The notes under the pieces were generated by a model, which saw only the letters and a list, made by a program, of their open reading frames with translations, did not search any database and was not told where the DNA came from. Source: an uncultured Prevotella sp. (GTDB lineage: Bacteria; Bacteroidota; Bacteroidia; Bacteroidales; Bacteroidaceae). From it: a stretch of DNA of 37,416 nucleotides. The first letter of the stretch is position 1; each line of letters starts with the position of its first letter. Location of the stretch: the NCBI GenBank assembly GCA_900540375.1, contig UQFS01000036.1, positions 1-37,416 of the forward strand, given 5' to 3'. Shown in pieces: positions 14,979 to 22,572 of this stretch. The position numbers were made by a program, and so were the translations under genes.

Positions 14979-15848
14979 CTATCCGATTGTGATTACATAT
15001 TCGCTCATGAAGCTCGATCCCGGCAACAACTGGTTGACGAGATATTTGTCGCGCAACTCTCCATCGAAGCCTTCGACATCAGTCACGCCATACCACGGCT
15101 CAATACAGATGAAGGGCGCATCTTTTCCGCCCGGACTCCAAATGCCGAGTGCCGGAGCCTTTGTCTGAACAGTCACCGCAGCCTTACCCTCAGCATCCAA
15201 CAGTTCTATCTTTCTGATCTGACTATGATCAAATATCAGAGCGTCGCTGTCGAAGCTGTGTGTGTCAAAAGCCCACACGCCCTTATCAGTCTTCACCTCC
15301 TCATGACGTGCGCGATCCAGACAGCCTTGCTCAGCCAAGAAGCGGCGGATCGGCTCTGCATTGTCGAAGCGCAGACGACCGTGAAGAAACTCACCCTGCT
15401 TCATATCAGGCACATTGAAGGCCGGGTGCCCTCCCACTTGAAACCAAATGATTTTGTCGTCGGTATTCTCCACATGCCACACCACGTGCAACTGATTGTC
15501 CTTCAACCGGTAGCTCACGGCAAGATTGAAATGGAAAGGATACTTCTTCAGCGTCTCTGCAGAGTCGTGCAGGGCAAAGACCACCTGCTCATCACCTTTG
15601 GCAATCAGATGGAAATCCATGTCGCGTGCAAAGCCATGGCGAGACAAAGGATAGTCCTTGCCGCCCACATGATAGACACCATTCCACAAGCTACCCACAA
15701 TAGGAAAGAGTATCGGCGAATGACGCCCCCAGTATTTGGGATCGGCCTGCCACAGATATTCTTTACCATGTGCATCCTTCATGCTGACAAGCTCTGCGCC
15801 GTGATCAGCGATTTCCACAGTGATTTGTGAATTCTTTATCTGCTCCAT
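14979..15848 (-). CDS. Aldose 1-epimerase family protein (LacX-like)
   Basis: The 289-aa protein matches the galactose mutarotase-like fold, in the subgroup called LacX-like. It has the N-terminal ITVEIADHGAELVSMKD, then WGRHSPILFPIVG, SRHGFARDMDF with the active-site His, and GGHPAFNVP with the second His. A Glu near the end (CIEPWYGVTD) would be the catalytic base. It interconverts alpha and beta anomers of sugars or sugar phosphates in the cytoplasm; the exact sugar is unknown. The ATG at 15848 is chosen over a TTG at 15857. It is divergent from thrE with its own promoter. Confidence 0.85.
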   Translation of the reverse strand: MEQIKNSQITVEIADHGAELVSMKDAHGKEYLWQADPKYWGRHSPILFPIVGSLWNGVYHVGGKDYPLSRHGFARDMDFHLIAKGDEQVVFALHDSAETLKKYPFHFNLAVSYRLKDNQLHVVWHVENTDDKIIWFQVGGHPAFNVPDMKQGEFLHGRLRFDNAEPIRRFLAEQGCLDRARHEEVKTDKGVWAFDTHSFDSDALIFDHSQIRKIELLDAEGKAAVTVQTKAPALGIWSPGGKDAPFICIEPWYGVTDVEGFDGELRDKYLVNQLLPGSSFMSEYVITIG

Positions 15849-15876
15849 TATTCTCAATGATTAGTTAATTTCATAG

Positions 15877-15907
15877 CAAAGTTATGAAAAAGTACGTTGA
15901 TGAACAA
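15877..15907 (-). promoter_or_regulatory. Promoter of the aldose epimerase-like gene
   Basis: On the minus strand, TTG (15905-15907), 20 bases and TAACTTTG (15877-15884) fit the consensus, 28 bases before the ATG at 15848. Confidence 0.65.
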
Positions 15908-15938
15908 GAGAAAATGATAATATCTCATAAAAATTGAG

Positions 15939-15946
15939 TAACTTTG
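15939..15946 (+). promoter_or_regulatory. -7 element of the thrE-mnmA transcript
   Basis: TAACTTTG matches the -7 consensus, about 61 bases before the ATG at 16008. The -33 box is not clear. It lies back to back with the epimerase promoter. Confidence 0.55.
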
Positions 15947-16007
15947 CACTCGATATTACATTTTTGTTTAGTCAATAGGTTACCAATCATTTATTAAGAC
16001 AGTATTC

Positions 16008-17432
16008 ATGGAAGGGAACACTACAGAAAGCAGTACGTCGACAAAGGAGTTAACCCGCAAGCTCGACTTGCTGTTGCGTACCGGTGAGATTTTGATGAAC
16101 AGCAGTGCCGACACCAGCCGCGTCAAACGCAACATGGAGCGCACAGCGGCTTTTCTCGGATTGCCAAAAGAGAATCTGCACATACAGATGGACTATTATA
16201 TGTTGCAGGTGAACCTCAGCGATGAGACACACTCCTACTCCAAGATGCGCCGATGCGACAAGCACGCCATCAACTTCTTCGCCATTCAGGAGATCAGCAA
16301 GCTTTCGTGGCGTGCTATCAAAGAGGACTACTCACTCGATAAGTACAGTGAAGAACTGGAGAAGATAGCGCGCGGCCCGCACTACTACAGCGAGTGGATG
16401 ATCGCTATTTGTGCCGGTTTTGCCTGCGGTGGCTTCTGCGTGCAGTTCGGCTGCGACTGGACAGCCTTCTTCTACGCTTCCATTGCTGCCATCCTCGGCA
16501 ACCGCCTGCGTATGTGGCTCAACAAGAAAGGCTCCAACAGCTATTTCAATATTGGTGTGGCCGCCTTTGTCTCCACGCTCATCGCCTGGCTCACCACATT
16601 TCTCTCTACCCCAATTGCTGCCACACATCTGCCAGAGTGGTTCGCCACGGTGCTCCATTCCGACACACCCTACCATCCCTTTATGGCCTGTGCACTGTAT
16701 ATCGTTCCGGGAGTGCCGTTGATCAACTTTGTCAACGACATGCTCGACAACCATATAGAGAATGGACTCATCCGAGCCACCAACACCATGCTCATGGTCA
16801 TGGCTATGAGCTTCGGTATCGCTCTTGCCATCAAGGTCTGCGGTCAGGACAACTTTGTCAAGGACCTGAGCATGATCCCGCACAACAGTTTCATCTCCTA
16901 CGCCATTGCCGCCGCCATTTCGGGTATGGGCTTCGCCACCATCTATAACACCCCCAAGCGTCTCATGCCGTGGATAGCCTGCGGAGCCGTCATTGCTGTA
17001 TGCTCGCGCAACTTTGTCAACCTCGGCCCCGCCAACCACAACATCGGTTTGGGTCAGGGCCTGATGATTGGCTCGCTCGTGGGCTCGGCGCTCATCTCTG
17101 TCATCAACATCAAGATGGTGCACAAACTCCATACGCCTCATCAGGTCATCACCATCCCCGCTGTCATCCCGATGATTCCCGGTGTGCTGATGTATCGTGG
17201 CCTCTACGGCCTCATCGACATGCAGGGTATCGTGGGTGAGGTGACTTTTGCCGCTCACAATGCCATCAACGGCTCTCTCGTCATCATCGTCATCGCCATG
17301 GGCGTAGCCATTCCTAACATCTTCGCCCGTAAGTGGATCGCTCCCGATCGCAAGCACAAACTCAATCAGCTCATTGAGGAGCGCAAGGCCAAGGGTAAGT
17401 TCATCGATCTCTGCGAGTGCGAGACGAAATAA
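16008..17432 (+). CDS. Threonine/serine exporter family membrane protein (ThrE-like)
   Basis: The 474-aa protein has the two-part ThrE layout in one chain. A cytoplasmic N-terminal section holds LLLRTGEILMNSSADTSRVK, typical of the PF06738 domain, and is followed by a five-helix membrane half. A second five-helix half (PF12821-like) then carries the GMGFATIYNTPK and IPAVIPMIPGVLMYRG blocks. About ten transmembrane helices are visible. The C. glutamicum member exports threonine and serine using the proton gradient; the substrate of this protein is not proven. In many bacteria the two halves are separate genes. mnmA follows after 15 bases. Confidence 0.88.
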   Translation: MEGNTTESSTSTKELTRKLDLLLRTGEILMNSSADTSRVKRNMERTAAFLGLPKENLHIQMDYYMLQVNLSDETHSYSKMRRCDKHAINFFAIQEISKLSWRAIKEDYSLDKYSEELEKIARGPHYYSEWMIAICAGFACGGFCVQFGCDWTAFFYASIAAILGNRLRMWLNKKGSNSYFNIGVAAFVSTLIAWLTTFLSTPIAATHLPEWFATVLHSDTPYHPFMACALYIVPGVPLINFVNDMLDNHIENGLIRATNTMLMVMAMSFGIALAIKVCGQDNFVKDLSMIPHNSFISYAIAAAISGMGFATIYNTPKRLMPWIACGAVIAVCSRNFVNLGPANHNIGLGQGLMIGSLVGSALISVINIKMVHKLHTPHQVITIPAVIPMIPGVLMYRGLYGLIDMQGIVGEVTFAAHNAINGSLVIIVIAMGVAIPNIFARKWIAPDRKHKLNQLIEERKAKGKFIDLCECETK

Positions 17433-17447
17433 CTGTCAACAACCATC

Positions 17448-18530
17448 ATGCTGAAGATAGAAGATATTCGTGATAAGCGCATCGCCGTGCTGCTCTCCGG
17501 GGGCATAGACAGCTCTGTTGTGGTCTACGAGCTCGCCCGGATGGGTCTGCACCCAGACTGTTTCTACATCAAGATTGGTTCCGAGGAAAAGGAGGAGTGG
17601 GACTGCAACTCCGAGGAGGACTTGGAGATGGCTACCGCTGTAGCCGCCCGCTTTCACTGCCGTCTACAGGTCGTGGACTGCCATAAGGAATACTGGAGTC
17701 AGGTGACGCGCTACACCATGGAAAAGGTCAAGGCGGGTTTCACCCCGAACCCCGACGTGATGTGCAACAGACTCATCAAATTCGGTGCCTTCAACGAGAA
17801 GATGGGGCACGACTATGACCTCATCGCCACGGGACACTATGCACAAACCGAGTGGATCAACGGCCGCAAATGGCTCACCACCAGTCCTGACCCAGTGAAG
17901 GACCAAACCGATTTCCTGGCACAGATCTACAATTGGCAACTGCAAAAGGCTATCTTTCCCATCGGCCACTTCGTCAAGGATGAGGTGCGCGAAATCGCCG
18001 AACGTGAGCATCTCATCAATGCCAAGCGCAAGGACTCGCAAGGCATCTGCTTCTTAGGCAATATAGACTATAACGAGTATGTCCGCCGCTATCTCGGTGA
18101 GCAACCCGGCGATATCATCGAATGGGAGACGGGAAAGCGCATCGGTGAGCACCGCGGACTGTGGTTCCACACCATCGGACAGCGTAAAGGACTGGGACTC
18201 GGTGGCGGACCGTGGTTCGTCGTCAAGAAAGACGTGACCAACAACATTCTTTATGTCAGCCACGGCTATGACCCGCAGACAGCCTACAAGCAGGACTTCA
18301 CAATCCGCGACTTCCATTTCCTCACTACCGAGGTGGACCAGCCTCGCGTGACGTTCAAGATCCGCCACACACCAGAGTATCTCACAGGCTCGGTGGAGCA
18401 CGCCGGAGAAGGACGCTACATCATCCATGCTGGCAAGAAGATCCATGGTGTGGCTCCCGGACAGTTCTGCGTGGTCTATGACGAACAGCACCACCGCTGC
18501 TTCGGCTCGGGTGAGATTGAAATGGAATAA
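17448..18530 (+). CDS. mnmA: tRNA-specific 2-thiouridylase
   Basis: The 360-aa enzyme adds the 2-thio group to the wobble uridine of tRNA-Lys, -Glu and -Gln. The PP-loop SGGIDSS (residues 17-23) binds ATP. NPDVMCNRLIKF holds Cys106 and DSQGICFLG holds Cys201, the pair that forms the catalytic persulfide. ATGHYA is the conserved block between them. The C-terminal third is the usual beta-barrel domain. Length and motifs are normal. It sits 15 bases after thrE and is probably co-transcribed with it; no functional link is known. An inverted repeat follows the stop. Confidence 0.95.
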   Translation: MLKIEDIRDKRIAVLLSGGIDSSVVVYELARMGLHPDCFYIKIGSEEKEEWDCNSEEDLEMATAVAARFHCRLQVVDCHKEYWSQVTRYTMEKVKAGFTPNPDVMCNRLIKFGAFNEKMGHDYDLIATGHYAQTEWINGRKWLTTSPDPVKDQTDFLAQIYNWQLQKAIFPIGHFVKDEVREIAEREHLINAKRKDSQGICFLGNIDYNEYVRRYLGEQPGDIIEWETGKRIGEHRGLWFHTIGQRKGLGLGGGPWFVVKKDVTNNILYVSHGYDPQTAYKQDFTIRDFHFLTTEVDQPRVTFKIRHTPEYLTGSVEHAGEGRYIIHAGKKIHGVAPGQFCVVYDEQHHRCFGSGEIEME

Positions 18531-18562
18531 AGACGGAATAGAGAAAAGACGAGATAGAAAGG

Positions 18563-18591
18563 TGATGGTTTTAGTAAAGGAATAACCATCA
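18563..18591. repeat. 8-bp inverted repeat upstream of the glycosidase gene
   Basis: TGATGGTT (18563-18570) and AACCATCA (18584-18591) are a perfect inverted repeat with a 13-base loop, in the 85-base gap between mnmA and the secreted glycosidase. There is no T-run. It might be a weak mnmA terminator or an operator for the next gene. Confidence 0.45.
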
Positions 18592-18615
18592 GTAAAGCTA
18601 AGACTCCCTTTATTT

Positions 18616-19686
18616 ATGAAAAGACTACATTTATTACTGATTATTTTTTGTTTGTTTCTTAGTTTTTCCATTATGCACGCTGAGACGATCGCCGGACGAT
18701 GGTCAGCCAAAAAAGCCATCAAGTGGTATGCGCATTACCCTTGGATGGCTGGCTGCGATTATATTCCTGCCAACGCCGAGAATCAGATAGAGATGTGGAG
18801 CAAGGCCACCTACGACCATGCCACCATCTGCAAGGAACTGGGATGGGCCGAGCAGTTGGGCTTCAAGACTCTGCGCGTGTTTCTCAGCAGCATGGTCTAT
18901 GCACATGATCCTCAAGGACTGAAGACTCGGATGGATGACTTCCTCTCCATCTGCTCCTCTCATGGCATCAAGCCGATGTTTGTTTTCTTTGACGACTGTT
19001 GGAATGCGGCCTCTGCCTATAGCCCACAGCCTCAACCTCTCACGGGTGTCCACAACAGCCAGTGGGTACAGGATCCCTCATGCGATATGCGGTTAGACAC
19101 CGCTAATCTCTATCCACAACTGAAACTCTATGTCCAGGATATTCTCACGACCTTTGGCCACGACGGCCGTGTGCTTATGTGGGACCTCTATAATGAGCCA
19201 GGCAACAGCAATCATGGCACCACATCGCTGCCCCTGCTGCGCAAGGTATTCATTTGGGCTCGCCAATGCCGGCCCACGCAGCCGATGACAGCCGGCATCT
19301 GGCATGAGACCAATGACTTCAAGCCCCTTAACGACTTTCAATTGAGCAACTCAGATATCATCACTTATCATGACTACCACGACTCCGTCAGCCACGAGCA
19401 GAAGATCAAGAAGCTTCAAGCTCTTGGTCGCCCATTGGCCTGCACCGAATATATGGCGCGCACACAAGGCAGTTTCTTCCGCACCATCATGCCCCTGCTT
19501 AAACACAACCACGTGATAGCCATTAACTGGGGACTGGTCACCGGCAAGACCAACACACGCTATGCCTGGAATGAACCGCACCCTGACGGCAGCGAACCCG
19601 AAGTATGGTTCCACGATATCCTGTGGCCCGACGGATCGCCTTACATCCCCCAGGAGGTGGAGTTCATCAAGAGTTTAACCCACTGA
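18616..19686 (+). CDS. Secreted glycoside hydrolase, GH5-like (clan GH-A)
   Basis: The 356-aa protein has an N-terminal signal peptide (MKRLHLLLIIFCLFLSFS, cleavage likely after MHA), so it is exported. The mature part reads as a TIM barrel of clan GH-A. WDLYNEPGN supplies the acid/base Glu194 at the end of strand 4, LACTEYMAR supplies the nucleophile Glu278 at the end of strand 7, and TLRVFLSS and ITYHDYH fit strands 2 and 6. Retaining beta-glycosidases such as cellulases, mannanases and xylanases share this arrangement. The substrate is unknown and there is no carbohydrate-binding module. No SusC/D pair is nearby, so it is not in an obvious polysaccharide utilisation locus. Confidence 0.8.
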   Translation: MKRLHLLLIIFCLFLSFSIMHAETIAGRWSAKKAIKWYAHYPWMAGCDYIPANAENQIEMWSKATYDHATICKELGWAEQLGFKTLRVFLSSMVYAHDPQGLKTRMDDFLSICSSHGIKPMFVFFDDCWNAASAYSPQPQPLTGVHNSQWVQDPSCDMRLDTANLYPQLKLYVQDILTTFGHDGRVLMWDLYNEPGNSNHGTTSLPLLRKVFIWARQCRPTQPMTAGIWHETNDFKPLNDFQLSNSDIITYHDYHDSVSHEQKIKKLQALGRPLACTEYMARTQGSFFRTIMPLLKHNHVIAINWGLVTGKTNTRYAWNEPHPDGSEPEVWFHDILWPDGSPYIPQEVEFIKSLTH

Positions 19687-19757
19687 GAATAAAAGGAAAA
19701 TCAGCTTCTCTCCCCCTGCCCTTTTGTCAACATTCCAAGGAGACTCTCACGAAGATG

Positions 19758-21029
19758 TCATTTTCCCGCTCTTAGTATCAGTCGCAGGCTCTGCTTATAG
19801 TTGACATAGTTCCACATCCAGTTGAGCAGCACGAAGAACTTGTTTTTCACGCCAAGGATCGAGCGCAGGTGCACGACAAGCCACAACAGCCAGGCCGTGA
19901 GTCCGCCAAACTTCCATCTGCCTATCTCCGCCACGGCAGCCTTGCGGCCTATGGTAGCCATTGTGCCGAGATTTTTGTAGACAAAGGGCTTCATGTCCTG
20001 ACCTTGCTCTTTCCGAAGGATATTCCGTGCCACGTTCTCGGCTTGCTGCAACGCCACTTGAGCCAATTGTGGATGACCCAGTGGCCATGCGGCGTCGCCC
20101 TCGATGAGACTTTGGTCACCAATAGCAAACACGTTGGTCATGCCTTTCACACGGTTCATACGGTCACAGAGCAATCGTCCCGCATGCCCCACGGCCTCAT
20201 CCGGCACACCAGCTATGGTGTTGGCTTTCACGCCACTCACCCAGATGACATTAGCCGACTCAATGATCTCCCCATCTTTCATTCTCACGACACGACCATC
20301 ATAGTCAGTCACTCGCCAGCCTTTGCACACATGAACGCCCATGCGGGTCAGCTCCTTCTCTGCTGAAGCCGACGACTTCTTGTCCATTGCCTTGAGCAGA
20401 CGGTCACCAGAGTTGACGAGATAGATATGCATCCGGTCTGCCAAATCAGGATAGTCACGAGGTACTACGTATTTCTTCATCTCGGCCAACGCCCCCGCAA
20501 TCTCCACACCGGAAGGACCGCCGCCTACGATGACCACATTCATAAATTTCTGCCGTTTGTCCGCATCTGTCTCCGTTTCCGCCAGCTCCAGATTATGTAG
20601 GATATGGTTGCGAAGAGCCATCGCGTCGCCAACAGTCTTCATTGGGAACGCATTGCGCGCAATCTGCTCGTTGCCAAAGAAATTGGTTGTTGCCCCCATG
20701 CCCAACACCAAGTAATCGTAGTGAATGGTTCCGATGGAGGTTTGAATAGCTTTTTCTTTTTCGTCGATCGCCTTCACCTCAGCCATACGGAAATAGTAGT
20801 GAGGATAGCCTTGAAACAGTCGCCGGATAGGAAACGCTATGTTGCTGGGCTCCAGACCAGCCGAGGCCACCTGGTAGATGAGTGGCGGGAACTGGTTGTA
20901 ATTGTTTTTGTCAACTACAACTATTTGAAAGCCTGAGTGGCGTAGGCCCATGGCCAGTTTCAGGCCACCCAATCCACATCCCACGATGACCACTCTTGTG
21001 CGTTCCCCTCTTCGGATATTGGCTCTCAT
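19758..21029 (-). CDS. ndh: Type II NADH:quinone oxidoreductase (NDH-2-like)
   Basis: The 423-aa flavoprotein has two Rossmann motifs: RVVIVGCGLGGLKLA for FAD near the N-terminus and VVIVGGGPSGVEIAGALAEM for NAD(P)H. QFPPLIYQVASAGLEP and WPLGHPQLAQVALQQ are typical of NDH-2. The C-terminus (VVHLRSILGVKNKFFVLLNW) is the hydrophobic/amphipathic membrane anchor. It oxidises NADH and reduces menaquinone without pumping ions. The start at 21029 (MRANIRRGERTRV) is chosen because AGGAG lies 7 bases before it and relatives have a short N-terminus; ATG at 21080 or earlier is possible. It is divergent from the ric operon and faces a shared operator-like region. Confidence 0.88.
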   Translation of the reverse strand: MRANIRRGERTRVVIVGCGLGGLKLAMGLRHSGFQIVVVDKNNYNQFPPLIYQVASAGLEPSNIAFPIRRLFQGYPHYYFRMAEVKAIDEKEKAIQTSIGTIHYDYLVLGMGATTNFFGNEQIARNAFPMKTVGDAMALRNHILHNLELAETETDADKRQKFMNVVIVGGGPSGVEIAGALAEMKKYVVPRDYPDLADRMHIYLVNSGDRLLKAMDKKSSASAEKELTRMGVHVCKGWRVTDYDGRVVRMKDGEIIESANVIWVSGVKANTIAGVPDEAVGHAGRLLCDRMNRVKGMTNVFAIGDQSLIEGDAAWPLGHPQLAQVALQQAENVARNILRKEQGQDMKPFVYKNLGTMATIGRKAAVAEIGRWKFGGLTAWLLWLVVHLRSILGVKNKFFVLLNWMWNYVNYKQSLRLILRAGK

Positions 21030-21111
21030 CGTCCCGCTCCTCAAGTCATTCATGTCATTTTTTCCCATCATTGTCAGCATATTTATAGTTTCACTCCTAA
21101 TACACTTGCCA

Positions 21112-21119
21112 CAAAAGTT
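21112..21119 (-). promoter_or_regulatory. Possible -7 element of the ndh gene
   Basis: AACTTTTG on the minus strand differs from the TAnnTTTG consensus at one base. It would start the transcript near 21105-21107 and places the operator-like repeat at 21147-21164 about 47 bases upstream. Confidence 0.35.
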
Positions 21120-21146
21120 GTGCCGGCCATCTATTATTAGTAATGT

Positions 21147-21164
21147 GGTCACAATTGTTACCGA
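21147..21164 (+). promoter_or_regulatory. Operator-like palindrome, copy 1
   Basis: GGTCACAATTGTTACC (21147-21162) is a palindrome broken at one symmetric pair. Its part TCACAATTGTTACCGA (21149-21164) recurs 52 bases downstream with one change. The form (two half-sites TTGTNACC facing each other) is like sites of the CRP/FNR family, of which HcpR-type nitrosative-stress regulators would fit the genes here; that assignment is inference. Confidence 0.55.
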
Positions 21165-21198
21165 CCGGTCATCTATGTGAGCCGTTTGGCAGAGCAGG

Positions 21199-21216
21199 AA
21201 TCACATTTGTTACCGA
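21199..21216 (+). promoter_or_regulatory. Operator-like repeat, copy 2
   Basis: AATCACATTTGTTACC (21199-21214) shares TCACAWTTGTTACCGA (21201-21216) with copy 1, exactly 52 bases further on, close to five helical turns. Its centre is about 60 bases upstream of the predicted ric transcript start, the usual place for a class I activator of the CRP/FNR type. Confidence 0.55.
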
Positions 21217-21253
21217 TGACACCCACTTTTTCAGCACCGTGCCACCATGGCAT

Positions 21254-21261
21254 TACTTTTG
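21254..21261 (+). promoter_or_regulatory. -7 element of the ric-fldA-DUF438 operon
   Basis: TACTTTTG fits the -7 consensus, 61 bases before the ATG at 21323. There is no good -33 box, which would agree with an activator-dependent promoter. Confidence 0.5.
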
Positions 21262-21322
21262 CAACTACGTCAGTGAAGTCGAAAAGACAAGTAAACAAGT
21301 AACAATTAAAATATATACGATT

Positions 21323-22048
21323 ATGAACAGTAAACTGACAAAGGACATGACGGTCGGCTCCATTGTAGCCGAGGATTTCAATCGCGCACAGACACTTGAA
21401 CAGATGGGTATAGACTACTGCTGCCACGGCTCCGACACACTGCAGACAGCCTGCGAGAAGCGAGGACTCAACGCCGACGACGTGTTGGCAAAGCTCAACG
21501 TAAAAGAAGTTGCTGCTGGGGGCGCTCCCGACTTCGCCAACTGGCCACTGGATCTGCTCCTCGACTATGTGCTGAAGAAGCATCACCGCAACTTCCACCT
21601 CCACCACGAAGAGCTCATGCAACTCGTCAGTAAGGTAGCCAGCGTTCATGGTGTCCGCCACCCCGAACTCTTAGACGTGAGAGATGCCGTAGCTGCCTCA
21701 TTTGAGGAACTCGACGGCCACTTCGCCAAGGAGGAAAACATACTCTTTCCACAACTCTACGAGATCTACCACGCTCAAGAAGAAGGTCGCCCCGCCGCTC
21801 CCTGCCATTGCGGAACCATCGCCAATCCCATCCGACAGATGATGCTCGAGCACGATGCCACGGGCGAGATGTGGGAACACATCACCGAACTGACACACAA
21901 CTTCGAGACACCGGCCGACGGCTGCACCTCTTATCATCTCATGAACCAGCAGCTCCGTCAGTTCTTCCTCGATCTCAAGGAGCACATCTCACTGGAGAAC
22001 AACCTCATCTTCCCAGGATTCCTACGCATGGAGCAACAGGGAGAGTAA
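21323..22048 (+). CDS. ric: Iron-sulfur cluster repair di-iron protein (Ric/ScdA/YtfE)
   Basis: The 241-aa protein has the ScdA N-terminal domain (KDMTVGSIVAEDF, IDYCCHGSDTL with Cys33, Cys34, His35) followed by a hemerythrin-like domain. His and Glu ligands for two irons are spread through KKHHRNFHLHHEEL, HFAKEENILFP, MLEHDATG and EHISLENNLIFP. Ric proteins repair iron-sulfur clusters damaged by nitric oxide or oxidants. The start at 21323 is chosen over a frame start at 21143 because the promoter lies between them. It leads an operon with a flavodoxin and a DUF438 protein, which suggests stress defence. The paired operators upstream fit regulated expression. Confidence 0.92.
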   Translation: MNSKLTKDMTVGSIVAEDFNRAQTLEQMGIDYCCHGSDTLQTACEKRGLNADDVLAKLNVKEVAAGGAPDFANWPLDLLLDYVLKKHHRNFHLHHEELMQLVSKVASVHGVRHPELLDVRDAVAASFEELDGHFAKEENILFPQLYEIYHAQEEGRPAAPCHCGTIANPIRQMMLEHDATGEMWEHITELTHNFETPADGCTSYHLMNQQLRQFFLDLKEHISLENNLIFPGFLRMEQQGE

Positions 22049-22068
22049 CCAACAACAAACGAAAAGAT

Positions 22069-22566
22069 ATGAAAAAGACACTTATTGTTTACGGATCCAC
22101 CACCGGCAACTGCGAAGAGTATGCTGAAAAGATAGCCCAGCAGTTGGGCGTTAATGATGTGAAGAATGTAGGCGATGTCGATGCCGACGCACTGTCTGGT
22201 TACGACAATCTGCTACTTGGAACCTCGACATGGGGTGCCGGTGAATTGCAGGATGACTGGTACGACGGTGTGGAGATGCTGAAGTGTGCAGACCTCAAGG
22301 GCAAGACTATCGCCCTCTTCGGTTGCGGTGATGCCAGCGGATACAGCGACACATTCTGCGGTGGCATGTCTGCCCTCTACGATGCCGTGAAAGACAGCGG
22401 CGCAGAGCTCATCGGACAGGTGGCAGCCGACAGCTACACCTATGACGACTCAGAGTCGGTTGTCGATGGTAAGTTTGTAGGCTTGGCCATCGATAGCTCC
22501 GAGGACGAGGACGCCATTGACAACCGCATTGAGAGCTGGACAGAAAGCATCAAGAACGAACTGTAG
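22069..22566 (+). CDS. fldA: Flavodoxin
   Basis: The 165-aa protein has the flavodoxin FMN phosphate loop GSTTGNCE near residues 9-16. The last Thr of the usual T-x-T-G-x-T is Cys here. The STWGAGELQDDW loop carries the aromatic residue that stacks on FMN, followed by FGCGDASGYSDTFCGG. Length is that of long-chain flavodoxins. It is a one-electron carrier that can replace ferredoxin under iron limitation or oxidative stress. Position directly after ric and before a hemerythrin-domain sensor supports a stress role. The start at 22069 is 20 bases after ric; the frame is open further upstream but that part overlaps ric. Confidence 0.93.
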   Translation: MKKTLIVYGSTTGNCEEYAEKIAQQLGVNDVKNVGDVDADALSGYDNLLLGTSTWGAGELQDDWYDGVEMLKCADLKGKTIALFGCGDASGYSDTFCGGMSALYDAVKDSGAELIGQVAADSYTYDDSESVVDGKFVGLAIDSSEDEDAIDNRIESWTESIKNEL

Positions 22567-22572
22567 AAGTAT

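Noticed and set aside
16332..17357. 341-aa open frame antisense to thrE, rich in Asp and His
   Set aside because: Shadow of a GC-rich membrane protein gene; no family pattern and no promoter.
21143..21322. N-terminal extension of ric by 60 residues
   Set aside because: This part contains the operators and promoter, and ScdA-type proteins begin near KDMTVG.
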